Shown: positions 7,270 to 14,664, counted from the stretch's first letter. The stretch is 18,433 bases of DNA from JAYEJB01 sp034716415 (GCA_034716415.1 JAYEJB010000015.1:1-18433), one strand, 5' to 3'. The notes: generated by a model from the letters alone, not told the origin. A program made the numbers and translations.

Positions 7270-7356
7270 ATGCACAGTTTGGGGCAAAAACAGGCAGCCT
7301 GTTTCCCGCAGGAAACAGACTGTCTGTGTTTTGCCCCAAACTGTGCATAAGACATC
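7262..7356. repeat. Palindromic repeat locus D, a single complete unit
   Basis: Left arm gatgtcttatgcacagtttg continues with gggc and pairs with gcccc/aaactgtgcataagacatc, giving 24 perfect outer base pairs. The inner palindromes are acaggcagcctgt (left) and acagactgtctgt (right), separated by ttcccgcaggaa. This is the cleanest single copy, without tandem half-units. It lies between the sigma-factor promoter and the terminator of the Cys-rich gene. Confidence 0.92.
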
Positions 7357-7363
7357 TACCGAC

Positions 7364-7405
7364 AAAAAGAAAAGGGCCGGCGGACAAGATGTCCGTGGCC
7401 CTTTG
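7364..7405 (-). terminator. Intrinsic terminator of the Cys-rich lipoprotein gene
   Basis: On the minus strand AAAGGGCC...GGACA-TC-TTGTCC...GGCCCTTTT forms a long interrupted stem followed by CTTTTT. It begins about 40 nt after the stop codon. Confidence 0.8.
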
Positions 7406-7445
7406 TTGGCGGGAAAGATCGTAGTAGAAGATGTGGCGGGGGCGG

Positions 7446-9110
7446 TCAGCAGCCGGAAAAATTCTCCATGTTGCCGGCTGCGGTGACGTTGCAGTCATCG
7501 TCGACGTGGATGCGGATGTGGCAGGATGGACAGTCCACCGCCACGCAGGACTCCGATACGGAATCCCACCAGTTGCACTCGATGAAAGCGCGACCGGAGG
7601 CGCTCATGCAGAGCAGGTCCTCCTCGTGGCCGTAGTGGGCCCAGGCGAGACCGCACGACGGATCGCACTCGTCATCGGGGCACCCATGGTACCCCTTGTA
7701 ACTGATGTCGTAGTACCCGGCCGCGATCGACGTGGCGACCGGATCGTAGGACATGCCCATGTACCCGTCACTGTCGCTGTCCACGATGACGAGACCGGAG
7801 TCCCAGCGCATCAGAGGAAGCGTGCCGCGGACCTCGCCGCAGGAAGCTCCGGAGACGTAGCGACTCGAGAAGTCGAACACGCACGCCGCCGGGCTCCTGA
7901 ACGGATCCGGCATGTGACACCCGCAGGTACCGCAGTCGGACTCGCAGTTGCTGCAGTCCTCGTCACCTTCGCAGGTGCCGTCGCCGCAGACCGGCGGGCA
8001 AGAACCGCAATCCTCCTCACAGGAGGCACAGTCCTCGTCGCCGTTGCACTCGCCGTCTCCGCACTCCGGCGGACAAGCACCGCAATCAGCTTCACAGCTG
8101 GAGCAGTCCTCGTCGCCGTTGCACAGCCCGTCGCCGCACTCGGGTGGACACCAGCCGCAGTCACTCGCGCAATTCTCGCACGATTCCCACGGGTTGCAGG
8201 TGCCGTTGCCGTTGCAGTGACAGTCCTCCATACAATTCCCCCTCGTCTCCAGGGGGTAGTCGCAGGTGCCGTCGCCGCAATAAGGCGGGCAGACGCCGCA
8301 GTCACCGGGACAGGTACTGCAGGTCTCGTCACCTTCGCAGGTGCCGTCCCCGCAGACGACCGGACACTCGCCGCAGTCATCAGGACACGACTCGCAATCC
8401 TCATCCTCGTCGCACGACTCGTCGCCGCACTCCGGAGGAATCAGACACTCGCCGCAATCCGAAGGGCAGTCCGCGCAGTCCTCGGTGCCCTCGCAGAGAC
8501 CGTCCCCACACTCGGGGCAGGTCTCGCAGTCGGGACAGTCGGGACAATCGGGACAATCTGGACAGTCCTGGCACTCCGGACATTCGCAGTCCGGGCACCC
8601 GGGGCACTCGGGGCAGTCACCGCACTCGCAGTCACCGCACTGGCAATCGGGACAATCGCCGCATTGGCAGTCCGGACACGAGGGGCAGTCACCGCACTGG
8701 CAATCGCAATCGCCGCACTGGCAGCAGTCGCCGCCTTCGCAGTCCTCGCAATCGCACTCGCAGTCACCGCAATCGCCGCATTGGCAGTCCGGACACGAGG
8801 GGCAGTCGCAGTTGCAGTCGGGACAGTCCCCGCTTTCGCAGTTGCAGTCCCCGCACTCACAATCCGGACAGTCACCATCCGGACACTCCACGTCCAGGCA
8901 CGGCCCACAATCCTGCGGGCAGGTCTCGCACGTCTCGTCGCCGTTGCAGGCGCCGTCGTTGCAGCCCGGCTCGATGACATCGCTGCCGCCGTCGCCATCG
9001 GTCTCCACACCGCCGTCGTCCAACGGCCGGTCTTCGAGATCCTGCAGGCCGCAGCCCACAAGAAACGTTACGGTCAAGAACGCCATGACGATCCCCAGAG
9101 AGGTTCTCAT
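7446..9110 (-). CDS. Extremely Cys-rich secreted lipoprotein with CGDGxC modules
   Basis: The 554-residue protein has a lipoprotein signal peptide ending in lipobox LVGC (Cys20), an Asp/Gly-rich linker (21-48) and about 110 cysteines by hand count. One CxDGxCxGDExCxxCPxDCG module is at 50-71, and eight more at about 25-residue spacing fill 201-400. Between them, 75-200 is almost only Cys, Asp, Gly, Pro, Glu and Gln, with Cys every second or third residue (PDC, GDC, CxC, CxxC). The C-terminal 400-554 is an ordinary-looking domain with some 14 cysteines and aromatic residues. The ATG at 9110 follows a strong GGAGG. Similar CGDGxC modules occur in exported proteins of Myxococcota and relatives (general knowledge). 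Disulfide cross-linking or metal binding outside the cell is inferred. The coiled-coil protein gene lies 118 nt upstream. Confidence 0.85.
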   Translation of the reverse strand: MRTSLGIVMAFLTVTFLVGCGLQDLEDRPLDDGGVETDGDGGSDVIEPGCNDGACNGDETCETCPQDCGPCLDVECPDGDCPDCECGDCNCESGDCPDCNCDCPSCPDCQCGDCGDCECDCEDCEGGDCCQCGDCDCQCGDCPSCPDCQCGDCPDCQCGDCECGDCPECPGCPDCECPECQDCPDCPDCPDCPDCETCPECGDGLCEGTEDCADCPSDCGECLIPPECGDESCDEDEDCESCPDDCGECPVVCGDGTCEGDETCSTCPGDCGVCPPYCGDGTCDYPLETRGNCMEDCHCNGNGTCNPWESCENCASDCGWCPPECGDGLCNGDEDCSSCEADCGACPPECGDGECNGDEDCASCEEDCGSCPPVCGDGTCEGDEDCSNCESDCGTCGCHMPDPFRSPAACVFDFSSRYVSGASCGEVRGTLPLMRWDSGLVIVDSDSDGYMGMSYDPVATSIAAGYYDISYKGYHGCPDDECDPSCGLAWAHYGHEEDLLCMSASGRAFIECNWWDSVSESCVAVDCPSCHIRIHVDDDCNVTAAGNMENFSGC

Positions 9111-9187
9111 CCTTTTCCTCCACACATCCTCTATTCTTCCCCGGACGGATCCGAGGTCGAGTTTCTTCCAAACGACTAAAGGTTCGG

Positions 9188-9205
9188 GGGTGGTGCTGAC
9201 CACCC
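9188..9205 (-). other. Hairpin between the coiled-coil and Cys-rich genes
   Basis: gggtggt/accaccc forms a 7-bp stem with a 4-nt loop, 24 nt after the stop of the upstream gene. The following minus-strand sequence (ccgaacctttag) has only three T, so it is a weak terminator at best and may instead be an RNA-stability or attenuation element. Confidence 0.4.
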
Positions 9206-9228
9206 TCCTTGGCTTTCTCTTGGGCCCG

Positions 9229-10197
9229 CTACCGCCGACGCATGTAGAACGTCAGCGTGCCGACTCCGCCGACGGCGAACTCCACCTGACGATCCGGATC
9301 GCACTCGATCCCCAGCAAAAGCTGGACACCGATACCGATCAACCAATGCGGCCGATACTCGACACCGACATCTCCGAGAACGAAGATGCTGCCAGCATCG
9401 GTATGGCTATCGTAGCCAGCCCAGGTTCCGCTCATCCCGACGTCCAGCCGAAGCCGGTTGTCGAGAAACATGACACCGAGACCGCCACGAGCTCGCGCTC
9501 CGACAGGTTGCCGGGCCCAGCTCAACGCGACCTGGACATCAAACACGACATCCAGTCGGTCATGAGCCAGGATGGAGAACCGCGGACCGATCATGCCGAA
9601 CGAGTACAGGGTACCGTCCAGCGAGTAGACCGCTCCGCCGCCCAGCTGGACTCCCAGCTGGAACACCTGACGGCCGCCGTCATCTTCGAGCACTGTGACA
9701 CGCTCGTCGATCGCGGTGATCGCCACGGAGTTGACACCAATGGCCGTCGAATGACGATCGTCGGTCTCTTCGAGGTCGTCGACTCTCTCTTCGAGATCGT
9801 CGACACGACCTTCGAGATCGGCCACGCGTCCTTCAAGCTCCACGTAGAACTCCTGCAGACGCTCGAGCACCTCGATGCGCTCTTGGATGACCACGATGGC
9901 CGCGCGATTGCGACCGATGCCGTCCTCCATGCCACGAAGGCGTTGGAGGAGTCGTCGCCAGGCTCGCCGGGCACCTTGCCGGCGTTGCTGTAGCTCCTGC
10001 TGGTTGGCAGGAACGCAAGTCGGCACGACACTCGGATCGCGTCCCTCGAGGCATGCACGAATGCACGCCGCTTGAGCCGCAGAAACCTCACGATCGATCG
10101 TGATTTGGACACTGCCTTCCTCGGCCGAAGCCGAGAACGACACCAATCCCACCGCACAAAAAACAGCGGTGGAAACCACTGCCAAATACATCCTCAT
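9229..10197 (-). CDS. Exported coiled-coil protein with a beta-rich, barrel-like C-terminus
   Basis: The 322-residue protein has a signal peptide (about 1-25, cut after FSASA), a short segment with three cysteines (CIRACLEG...PTC, 45-61), a charged coiled coil at about 67-170 (LEGRVADLEGRVDDLEERVD shows heptads), then 177-322 with repeating alternation of hydrophobic and polar residues separated by turns (VQLGGGAVYSLDGTLYSFGM, GGLGVMFLDNRLRLDVGMSG). That last part resembles an eight-stranded outer-membrane barrel, but it ends YMRRR rather than with the usual final aromatic. The ATG at 10197 has a strong GGGAGGAG site. It is the first gene after a good promoter and a structured leader. An anchored surface or envelope-spanning role is inferred; no named family is recognised. 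Confidence 0.75.
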   Translation of the reverse strand: MRMYLAVVSTAVFCAVGLVSFSASAEEGSVQITIDREVSAAQAACIRACLEGRDPSVVPTCVPANQQELQQRRQGARRAWRRLLQRLRGMEDGIGRNRAAIVVIQERIEVLERLQEFYVELEGRVADLEGRVDDLEERVDDLEETDDRHSTAIGVNSVAITAIDERVTVLEDDGGRQVFQLGVQLGGGAVYSLDGTLYSFGMIGPRFSILAHDRLDVVFDVQVALSWARQPVGARARGGLGVMFLDNRLRLDVGMSGTWAGYDSHTDAGSIFVLGDVGVEYRPHWLIGIGVQLLLGIECDPDRQVEFAVGGVGTLTFYMRRR

Positions 10198-10380
10198 GGA
10201 TCTCCTCCCTTTCCTAACCCGACCTCACAGCCGAGTTGTCTCCTATGTGATTGTATCGAACATTTAAGCACTTCTATTGAAGCGCCAGAAACGCCGGGTA
10301 GCTTTGACTGGGACAAGGAGGAGATGTCCCCGTCTCCCCTGCCCGGCGATTCCAAGGCTCCAAATATGGGTTCGGTATAA
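10198..10380 (-). promoter_or_regulatory. Structured leader of about 180 nt
   Basis: The interval between the predicted transcription start (about 10380) and the start codon carries an outer stem cgccggg (10292-10298)/cccggcg (10342-10348) enclosing GGGACA/TGTCCC-type helices. A second hairpin, gcgcttc-AATA-gaagtgc, lies nearer the gene. The sequence does not match a riboswitch class I know. It could control expression of the coiled-coil and Cys-rich genes. Confidence 0.45.
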
Positions 10381-10386
10381 CGAGAA

Positions 10387-10415
10387 AATATAGCATATAA
10401 AAATGGTTTTGTCAA
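10387..10415 (-). promoter_or_regulatory. Strong sigma-70-type promoter for the coiled-coil gene
   Basis: On the minus strand a perfect TTGACA (10410-10415) and TATATT (10387-10392) are spaced by exactly 17 bp. TGC directly before the -10 makes it an extended -10. This is the best promoter in the window. Confidence 0.85.
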
Positions 10416-10540
10416 GGGTTATATGTTTTCAGACTCAAGACCCAAGACTCAAGTTATTATCGGTCTTACCCCCTCCTCAATCTCCCCCCCACCACATCTT
10501 TTCCCGCTCCTCCCGCTTCTGCCCCTTCTGCCCCAAACTC

Positions 10541-10563
10541 AAAAACCGACCCTCTCGGGCCGG
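10541..10563 (-). terminator. Intrinsic terminator of the Wzz-like gene
   Basis: On the minus strand CCGGCCC-GAGA-GGGTCGG, with one G-U pair, is followed by five T. It starts about 27 nt after the stop codon. The pyrimidine tract at about 10497-10535 lies just beyond it. Confidence 0.75.
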
Positions 10564-10589
10564 CCTTTCTATGATATAGTTGTTGTCCC

Positions 10590-11219
10590 TTATCCGTGGA
10601 ACAGTCCTTTCCTGCGTCTATCCCTCGTCAGCACATAACCGCTTCCGGCGATGCCGCCCAGGACCAATCCCATGAAAGCGTTCGTCGGCACGTTCGGTCG
10701 TACGGGCCAGCGCGACACCAGCGGCTCATCCACGACCCTCACCTGAAGGTCGCCCCCGCCGATGTATTCCCAACCCTCGGTCGTCAGTACGAAAGCTATC
10801 GCCCGCGAAATCTGCTCGGCCTGATCCGGATCGGTGTGGTAGACGGTGACGTCCAGCATACCCGAGCCCCGCAGGACCAGAGTCGAGATGGCGTCCTTCC
10901 AACGCCGGCGCTGACGCCTTTCGTCGCCGGCGAAATACTCCTCATCCACGTTGAACTGCGCGCCCATCACCTTGTCGTAAAAATCGGTCGTGTACAGGAT
11001 CTGCGCCAGGTTGTCCGAGACACGCTCCTGCGCCTTGATGGCGGTGTAGGGATCGACCGCGGAGAGCTCGCTCTGGATCATGAGCAGTCTCATGGTCGAG
11101 CCATAACGCAAAGGAAACGCGAAACTGACCGCCGCCGCGAAGGCCGCTGTCGCGACCGCGAACAGCGCGATCTTTTTCCATCCCCTGCGGATTGAGTCTG
11201 TGTAATTGATGTCAGACAT
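10590..11219 (-). CDS. Wzz-like polysaccharide chain-length/co-polymerase protein
   Basis: The 209-residue protein has a basic N-terminus (RRGWKK), a membrane segment at about 17-36, an external domain with predicted helices and a proline-containing segment (PLVSRWPVRPNVPTNA) just before a second membrane segment at about 180-197, and a short basic tail. This two-segment layout with the pre-TM2 proline motif is typical of Wzz/Vps chain-length determinants; the domain is shorter than in Wzz (about 325 residues), and no kinase domain is fused. The ATG at 11219 is fixed by the promoter, since an upstream ATG at 11237 lies inside the spacer between -35 and -10. It would work with the O-antigen ligase-like and GT4 products encoded at 2082-4864. 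Confidence 0.8.
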   Translation of the reverse strand: MSDINYTDSIRRGWKKIALFAVATAAFAAAVSFAFPLRYGSTMRLLMIQSELSAVDPYTAIKAQERVSDNLAQILYTTDFYDKVMGAQFNVDEEYFAGDERRQRRRWKDAISTLVLRGSGMLDVTVYHTDPDQAEQISRAIAFVLTTEGWEYIGGGDLQVRVVDEPLVSRWPVRPNVPTNAFMGLVLGGIAGSGYVLTRDRRRKGLFHG

Positions 11220-11227
11220 AACCGGGA

Positions 11228-11256
11228 AAGATAGCATGGATTGACTCGAATGTCAA
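11228..11256 (-). promoter_or_regulatory. Promoter giving a leaderless or nearly leaderless mRNA
   Basis: TTGACA (11251-11256) and TATCTT (11228-11233) are 17 bp apart on the minus strand, with TGC before the -10. The expected start of transcription (about 11221) is within a few bases of the ATG at 11219. Confidence 0.8.
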
Positions 11257-11292
11257 CCATATCGAAGGGGCAGAAGTGGAAGAAGGGGCAGA

Positions 11293-11474
11293 AGCGGGGA
11301 TAGCGGGGATAGCGGGGATTGTCTCCCGCCTGTAGCGGGACCCCGCCCTCTTTGATTTAAAGATAGGAGGCGGGGCGCTTCGCCGGACTAGTATAAAAAA
11401 TTCTATCCCCGCTAGTGAGCGAAGTGAGCGATTCCCGCTAACGACCGAAGGTCGTGATCCCCGCTATCCCCGCT
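11293..11474. repeat. Nested inverted-repeat region rich in AGCGGGGAT
   Basis: Direct copies of gcggggata at 11295-11320 face atccccgctatccccgct at 11457-11474. Inside are a second inverted pair (ccccgccctc / gaggcgggg around ttaaag), a hairpin cgacc-gaa-ggtcg near 11442-11454 and gagcgaagtgagcg. The whole interval between the Wzz-like gene's promoter and the HtrA-like stop codon can fold on either strand and contains no gene. The hairpins plus the AATTTTTT on the minus strand (near 11396-11403) may end the four-gene cluster. Confidence 0.7.
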
Positions 11475-11477
11475 AAA

Positions 11478-12596
11478 TTACGGCACCTGCTCCAACACTA
11501 TATCCACGTCCAACTCGACGCCGTTCCGCAATATCGTCAGCGTAATCGTATCCCCCGGTCCGTACTCGGAGATGATGCCGGGCAGGCTCTTGTTCGTCGT
11601 CACTGCCTCATCGTTCACGGACACGATGATGTCCCCGTCCCGGAGTCCGGCAAGCGCCGCCGGACTGCGCCTCACGACTGCCGACAGACCTCCGTACGAG
11701 GTCAGTCTGACACCGCGATCGACATCCTTATTGAACTCCGGATATTCAGAGAGATCGACGAACCTGGCGCCGAGATAAGGCCGAGTGACCGTGCGGTCGC
11801 GCAACACCTCACCCACGAGCGAGAAGAACGAATCGAGCGGAATCGCAATCGGACCCAAAACGCCCTCGCCCACATAGACAGCCACGATCTGTCCGGCCGA
11901 ATTCATCAGGACCGAACCCGGTAACAATCCCGCAGCGCCGGAGAGCCTGAACACTTTCTGCATGCTCTCCGAAGACCGCACCGCCGACACCTCGTTCTCG
12001 GCCGGCCAGTCGTCGTGATCGATCACGTCCGCTATATAGAGACCCTGTCCCGCGTCGAAGGCGAACAGGGCATTGCCGACCTCCACGTCCGAGCTCCTCC
12101 CGAACGACGCCACAGGCAAATTGTTACCGCTGACCTTCATGAACACTACATCCGTATGTGGGTCGGTGACTGTCTCCGATATCGGATAGGTCTCGCCCTC
12201 GACCATGGCCACCAGCCGCTTTTCAGCCGCTCCCCAGGTCGTCTCGAGAGCGCTCTCGTGCGTGATTATCCAGCCGTCCGAGGTCAGTACCACACCCGCA
12301 CCGATCGCCCTGGCCGGCAGGATGATTCCCTGGACGTCTTCTGTCTTATAGAAGGTGGTCAACGGGCGCGACAGATCCCGAACCGCCATGTCAGACGGCA
12401 CGCGGTTCGACTCGGTCGGCGCGAACGGTATGCGCGGAACGACCGTTCCGGTCGCCGGAGAATAGGGCGGTATGGGAAAATAAGCCAGCATGACGAGCAT
12501 CCCGACCACACCGGCGGCCAAGCCGAAAGTGACACTTATTATTACGGCCGGTACGACCAGACTGACCTTGGTTTTGCGCTTCTTGAAGAGTTTCAT
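11478..12596 (-). CDS. Membrane-anchored HtrA-like PDZ protein with a degenerate catalytic triad
   Basis: The 372-residue protein has a basic N-terminus, one membrane segment (about 13-39), a trypsin-like domain (about 95-235) and a PDZ domain (about 255-372; SPAALAGLRDGDIIVSVNDE). It follows the S1C (DegP/HtrA) pattern, GAGVVLTSDGWIIT ... DPHTDVVFMKV ... MNSAGQIVAV. The catalytic His of TNxH aligns with Ser115 (ITHES), Asp149 is kept, and the GNSGG serine aligns with Pro216 (LLPGS). By this reading it cannot cleave peptides and may act as a scaffold or chaperone outside the membrane. I prefer ATG 12596; a GTG at 12605 is possible. It is last in the 14655-11478 cluster, 39 nt after the preceding stop. 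Confidence 0.85.
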   Translation of the reverse strand: MKLFKKRKTKVSLVVPAVIISVTFGLAAGVVGMLVMLAYFPIPPYSPATGTVVPRIPFAPTESNRVPSDMAVRDLSRPLTTFYKTEDVQGIILPARAIGAGVVLTSDGWIITHESALETTWGAAEKRLVAMVEGETYPISETVTDPHTDVVFMKVSGNNLPVASFGRSSDVEVGNALFAFDAGQGLYIADVIDHDDWPAENEVSAVRSSESMQKVFRLSGAAGLLPGSVLMNSAGQIVAVYVGEGVLGPIAIPLDSFFSLVGEVLRDRTVTRPYLGARFVDLSEYPEFNKDVDRGVRLTSYGGLSAVVRRSPAALAGLRDGDIIVSVNDEAVTTNKSLPGIISEYGPGDTITLTILRNGVELDVDIVLEQVP

Positions 12597-12635
12597 CTTT
12601 CTCACTCTCTTACTTTCTCACTCTCTAACTTATGA

Positions 12636-13448
12636 CTATGTCCATCGCGCCGTCCCGAGCATGACCGCGACCAACACGGCCGCGAGTCCGAGTCCGATCC
12701 GCAATTCCTTCATTCCTATGGTGCCCGACAGCACTCGATTGACGGCCAGCACGATAGCGAAAAAGGCCACGGTACACACGGCGGCGTTCGTTATGAACGG
12801 GGTCGGCAGGAACGACATGCCGATGAACAGCTCCAGCCCCATCACACCGGATACCGTGGCGGCCAGCCGCCTGGCCTTCTCGGGCGCCTCAGACTGCAAG
12901 TATGACTCGTAAGCCACTACAACGTAAAGCAGTCCCACGATAAGCGAAAGCGCGATAAGCGGCATGTAAACGAAACGGCTTATCCCGAAGGCGAACACGG
13001 TCAGGAAAAACAGGCCTACCGCGGAAAGCAGCCTGGAAAAGCCCAGAAGCGCGTCTATTCCCTCATTATCGAACGCGTCCAGACCGTCGGCGCGCAGGAA
13101 GTAGACGACCAGCAGGAGCATGACGAACGTAAGCGCGGTGAATCGACCGATAGCCGAACCGACCAGCAGATGGAACAGGAACGCGCCGACCACCAGGAGG
13201 GTCGGGGCGAGCGCCGATCGCCAGGCAGCCACGCTCCGACGGATCGGTGCCGACGACACCATCGACATGACTACGGTGATCGCGACCGCACCGACGAACG
13301 CGAACGCCAGCACGGGGACGCGCAACGCATCCGGCATCAGCGGCACCAAAGCAGTCCCATATAACAAGGCACCGACCACGAACGGTGTCGCGCCCGGCAG
13401 CAGCTGCCCCCTCTTGGAGCCCTGAATTGTCCTCATTCTTGGATTCAT
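12636..13448 (-). CDS. Polytopic membrane protein of unknown function
   Basis: The 270-residue protein has about eight hydrophobic helices and a short basic cytoplasmic N-terminus (MNPRMRTIQGSKRGQ). A short acidic loop (LRADGLDAFDNEGIDALLGF) separates the two halves. No transporter signature or catalytic motif is visible. Its ATG overlaps the stop of the preceding gene as TAATG, so the two are translationally coupled. The conserved-looking cluster suggests a job in envelope maintenance with the PDZ protein downstream, but nothing in its sequence names it. Confidence 0.75.
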   Translation of the reverse strand: MNPRMRTIQGSKRGQLLPGATPFVVGALLYGTALVPLMPDALRVPVLAFAFVGAVAITVVMSMVSSAPIRRSVAAWRSALAPTLLVVGAFLFHLLVGSAIGRFTALTFVMLLLVVYFLRADGLDAFDNEGIDALLGFSRLLSAVGLFFLTVFAFGISRFVYMPLIALSLIVGLLYVVVAYESYLQSEAPEKARRLAATVSGVMGLELFIGMSFLPTPFITNAAVCTVAFFAIVLAVNRVLSGTIGMKELRIGLGLAAVLVAVMLGTARWT

Positions 13449-14194
13449 TACAGCCTCGGCATCAGGGATACGCGTATATTTCCCTCTTCTACGGTGATTC
13501 CGTCAAGTGCCCCCACTCCGGACAGCCCATCCTCCAGACCACCCATGACGCTATCCGTGAGCGATTCCAATATCATGTCGCTCACGAAATCCGGCACGGA
13601 GAGCGCGCCGATCATGAATTCCTCGGCTTGCAGTTCAAGCCCGCCGTTCACGATTTCCGGCGTGACGGTCAGTATCACCGGGGCCTGATTTCCATCACGT
13701 TCGGTGATGGCGTACAGCTCCATGGATCCGTTGCTCAAAAGGGCGACCTGCGCCGAAGTTATCGGGAAAGGCAGTGCCCCATCGGTCGACGACTGCTCAA
13801 GCTGGGTGCCGATGAGCGTCGTCAATTCCTGTTCGCTAAGACTCAACTCGGCCACGCCGCGCGCCGGATAAAAGGCCGCTTTAGCGCTCATCGACGCCAG
13901 AATGGATTCCGGAGTCGCGCCGGCGAGTGGAACCACAATCCTGGTCGGCGCGGGAGCTTCATACAACCAGCTCGAAAGGACCGGAACCTGAAAAAGACCG
14001 CTCTTGGCCGCCACGCCCGCTATCAGAAGGAACGGCAGGGCGAGCATGACGAACAGGAACACCAGATAGAGGAGCGCGTGCCTTAAGAATTTCTTCCGCC
14101 CGTCATGCTTGATCTCCTTGCGGATCTCCTCTTTCAGCTCATCACGGGTCAGGGTGATAGTTTCACCACCGTCGCCCTCTTCGTGTCTGGTCAT
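13448..14194 (-). CDS. Single-pass membrane protein with an extracytoplasmic lipid-binding-like domain
   Basis: The 248-residue protein has an acidic, then strongly charged cytoplasmic N-terminus (LTRDELKEEIRKEIKHDGRKK), one membrane segment (about 40-61), and a domain outside the membrane. That domain has the order seen in YpmS/LmeA-type (DUF2140/DUF2993) proteins: a segment like LSLSEQELTTLIG, beta strands, and a final DGITVEEGNIRVSL. The family link is from pattern only. The ATG at 14194 comes 5 nt after the upstream stop. The stop overlaps the next start. Confidence 0.6.
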   Translation of the reverse strand: MTRHEEGDGGETITLTRDELKEEIRKEIKHDGRKKFLRHALLYLVFLFVMLALPFLLIAGVAAKSGLFQVPVLSSWLYEAPAPTRIVVPLAGATPESILASMSAKAAFYPARGVAELSLSEQELTTLIGTQLEQSSTDGALPFPITSAQVALLSNGSMELYAITERDGNQAPVILTVTPEIVNGGLELQAEEFMIGALSVPDFVSDMILESLTDSVMGGLEDGLSGVGALDGITVEEGNIRVSLMPRL

Positions 14195-14199
14195 ATATC

Positions 14200-14655
14200 T
14201 CAAAATGAAGCTAACCAGGGATAATCGGCCAGCAGGCCGTCCGTGCGAGTCGCCACACCAGCCATGTCCAATTCAGTACCGCTTAGCGCACGACGCCATT
14301 GGTCCAGCAGGATGACCATGGACAGATGCGCGTCGCGTTCGGTCGCGGGTACGGTCATGCCCAGCAGACGCTCCTGGGTCATGTCGACGAGATCTCCCAT
14401 GACCCTGTCAGCACCCTCCGGGACGACGACCTGGCTGATTACCGCGGCCTGACCGAGAAACGGCGCGACCACGGCCCTGGCCTCCGCGCGATACTCCCCC
14501 ACTGGCGGAGCGGTCACCAGGGGTTCCACCGGACCGTATTTCTGGTAATCGGCGATCAGTGAGACCGCTCCGATGGCGAGGCCGGCGAGAGCCACGACCA
14601 CGAAGGTACCGAGGATGGTGAATTCGTTGAAAAATGTGACTTTTTTCTTACTCAT
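14200..14655 (-). CDS. Small membrane-anchored protein of unknown function, first gene of the cluster
   Basis: The 151-residue protein has a basic N-terminus (MSKKK), one membrane segment (about 12-35, FTILGTFVVVALAGLAIGAV) and an external, mostly helical domain (EYRAEARAVVAPFLGQ ... DMTQERLLGM ... LLDQWRRAL). I recognise no family. A TGC-TATACT box ends 9 nt before the ATG, suggesting a near-leaderless mRNA. Three genes follow with 5 nt, overlap and 39 nt spacing. Confidence 0.75.
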   Translation of the reverse strand: MSKKKVTFFNEFTILGTFVVVALAGLAIGAVSLIADYQKYGPVEPLVTAPPVGEYRAEARAVVAPFLGQAAVISQVVVPEGADRVMGDLVDMTQERLLGMTVPATERDAHLSMVILLDQWRRALSGTELDMAGVATRTDGLLADYPWLASF

Positions 14656-14664
14656 ATCGATTGA

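Noticed and set aside
7431..9993. Long plus-strand frames opposite the Cys-rich and coiled-coil genes
   Set aside because: They are the complements of regular Cys/Asp/Gly codons, giving Ala/Val- or Ser/His/Pro-rich translations. The minus-strand genes have signal peptides and ribosome sites.
10198..10380. Assignment of the leader to a known riboswitch (guanidine, c-di-GMP)
   Set aside because: Hairpins and some GGGAC-like loops are present, but no conserved core of these classes could be matched.
11219..11237. Upstream ATG for the Wzz-like protein at 11237
   Set aside because: It would lie within the spacer of the predicted promoter, so it would not be transcribed.
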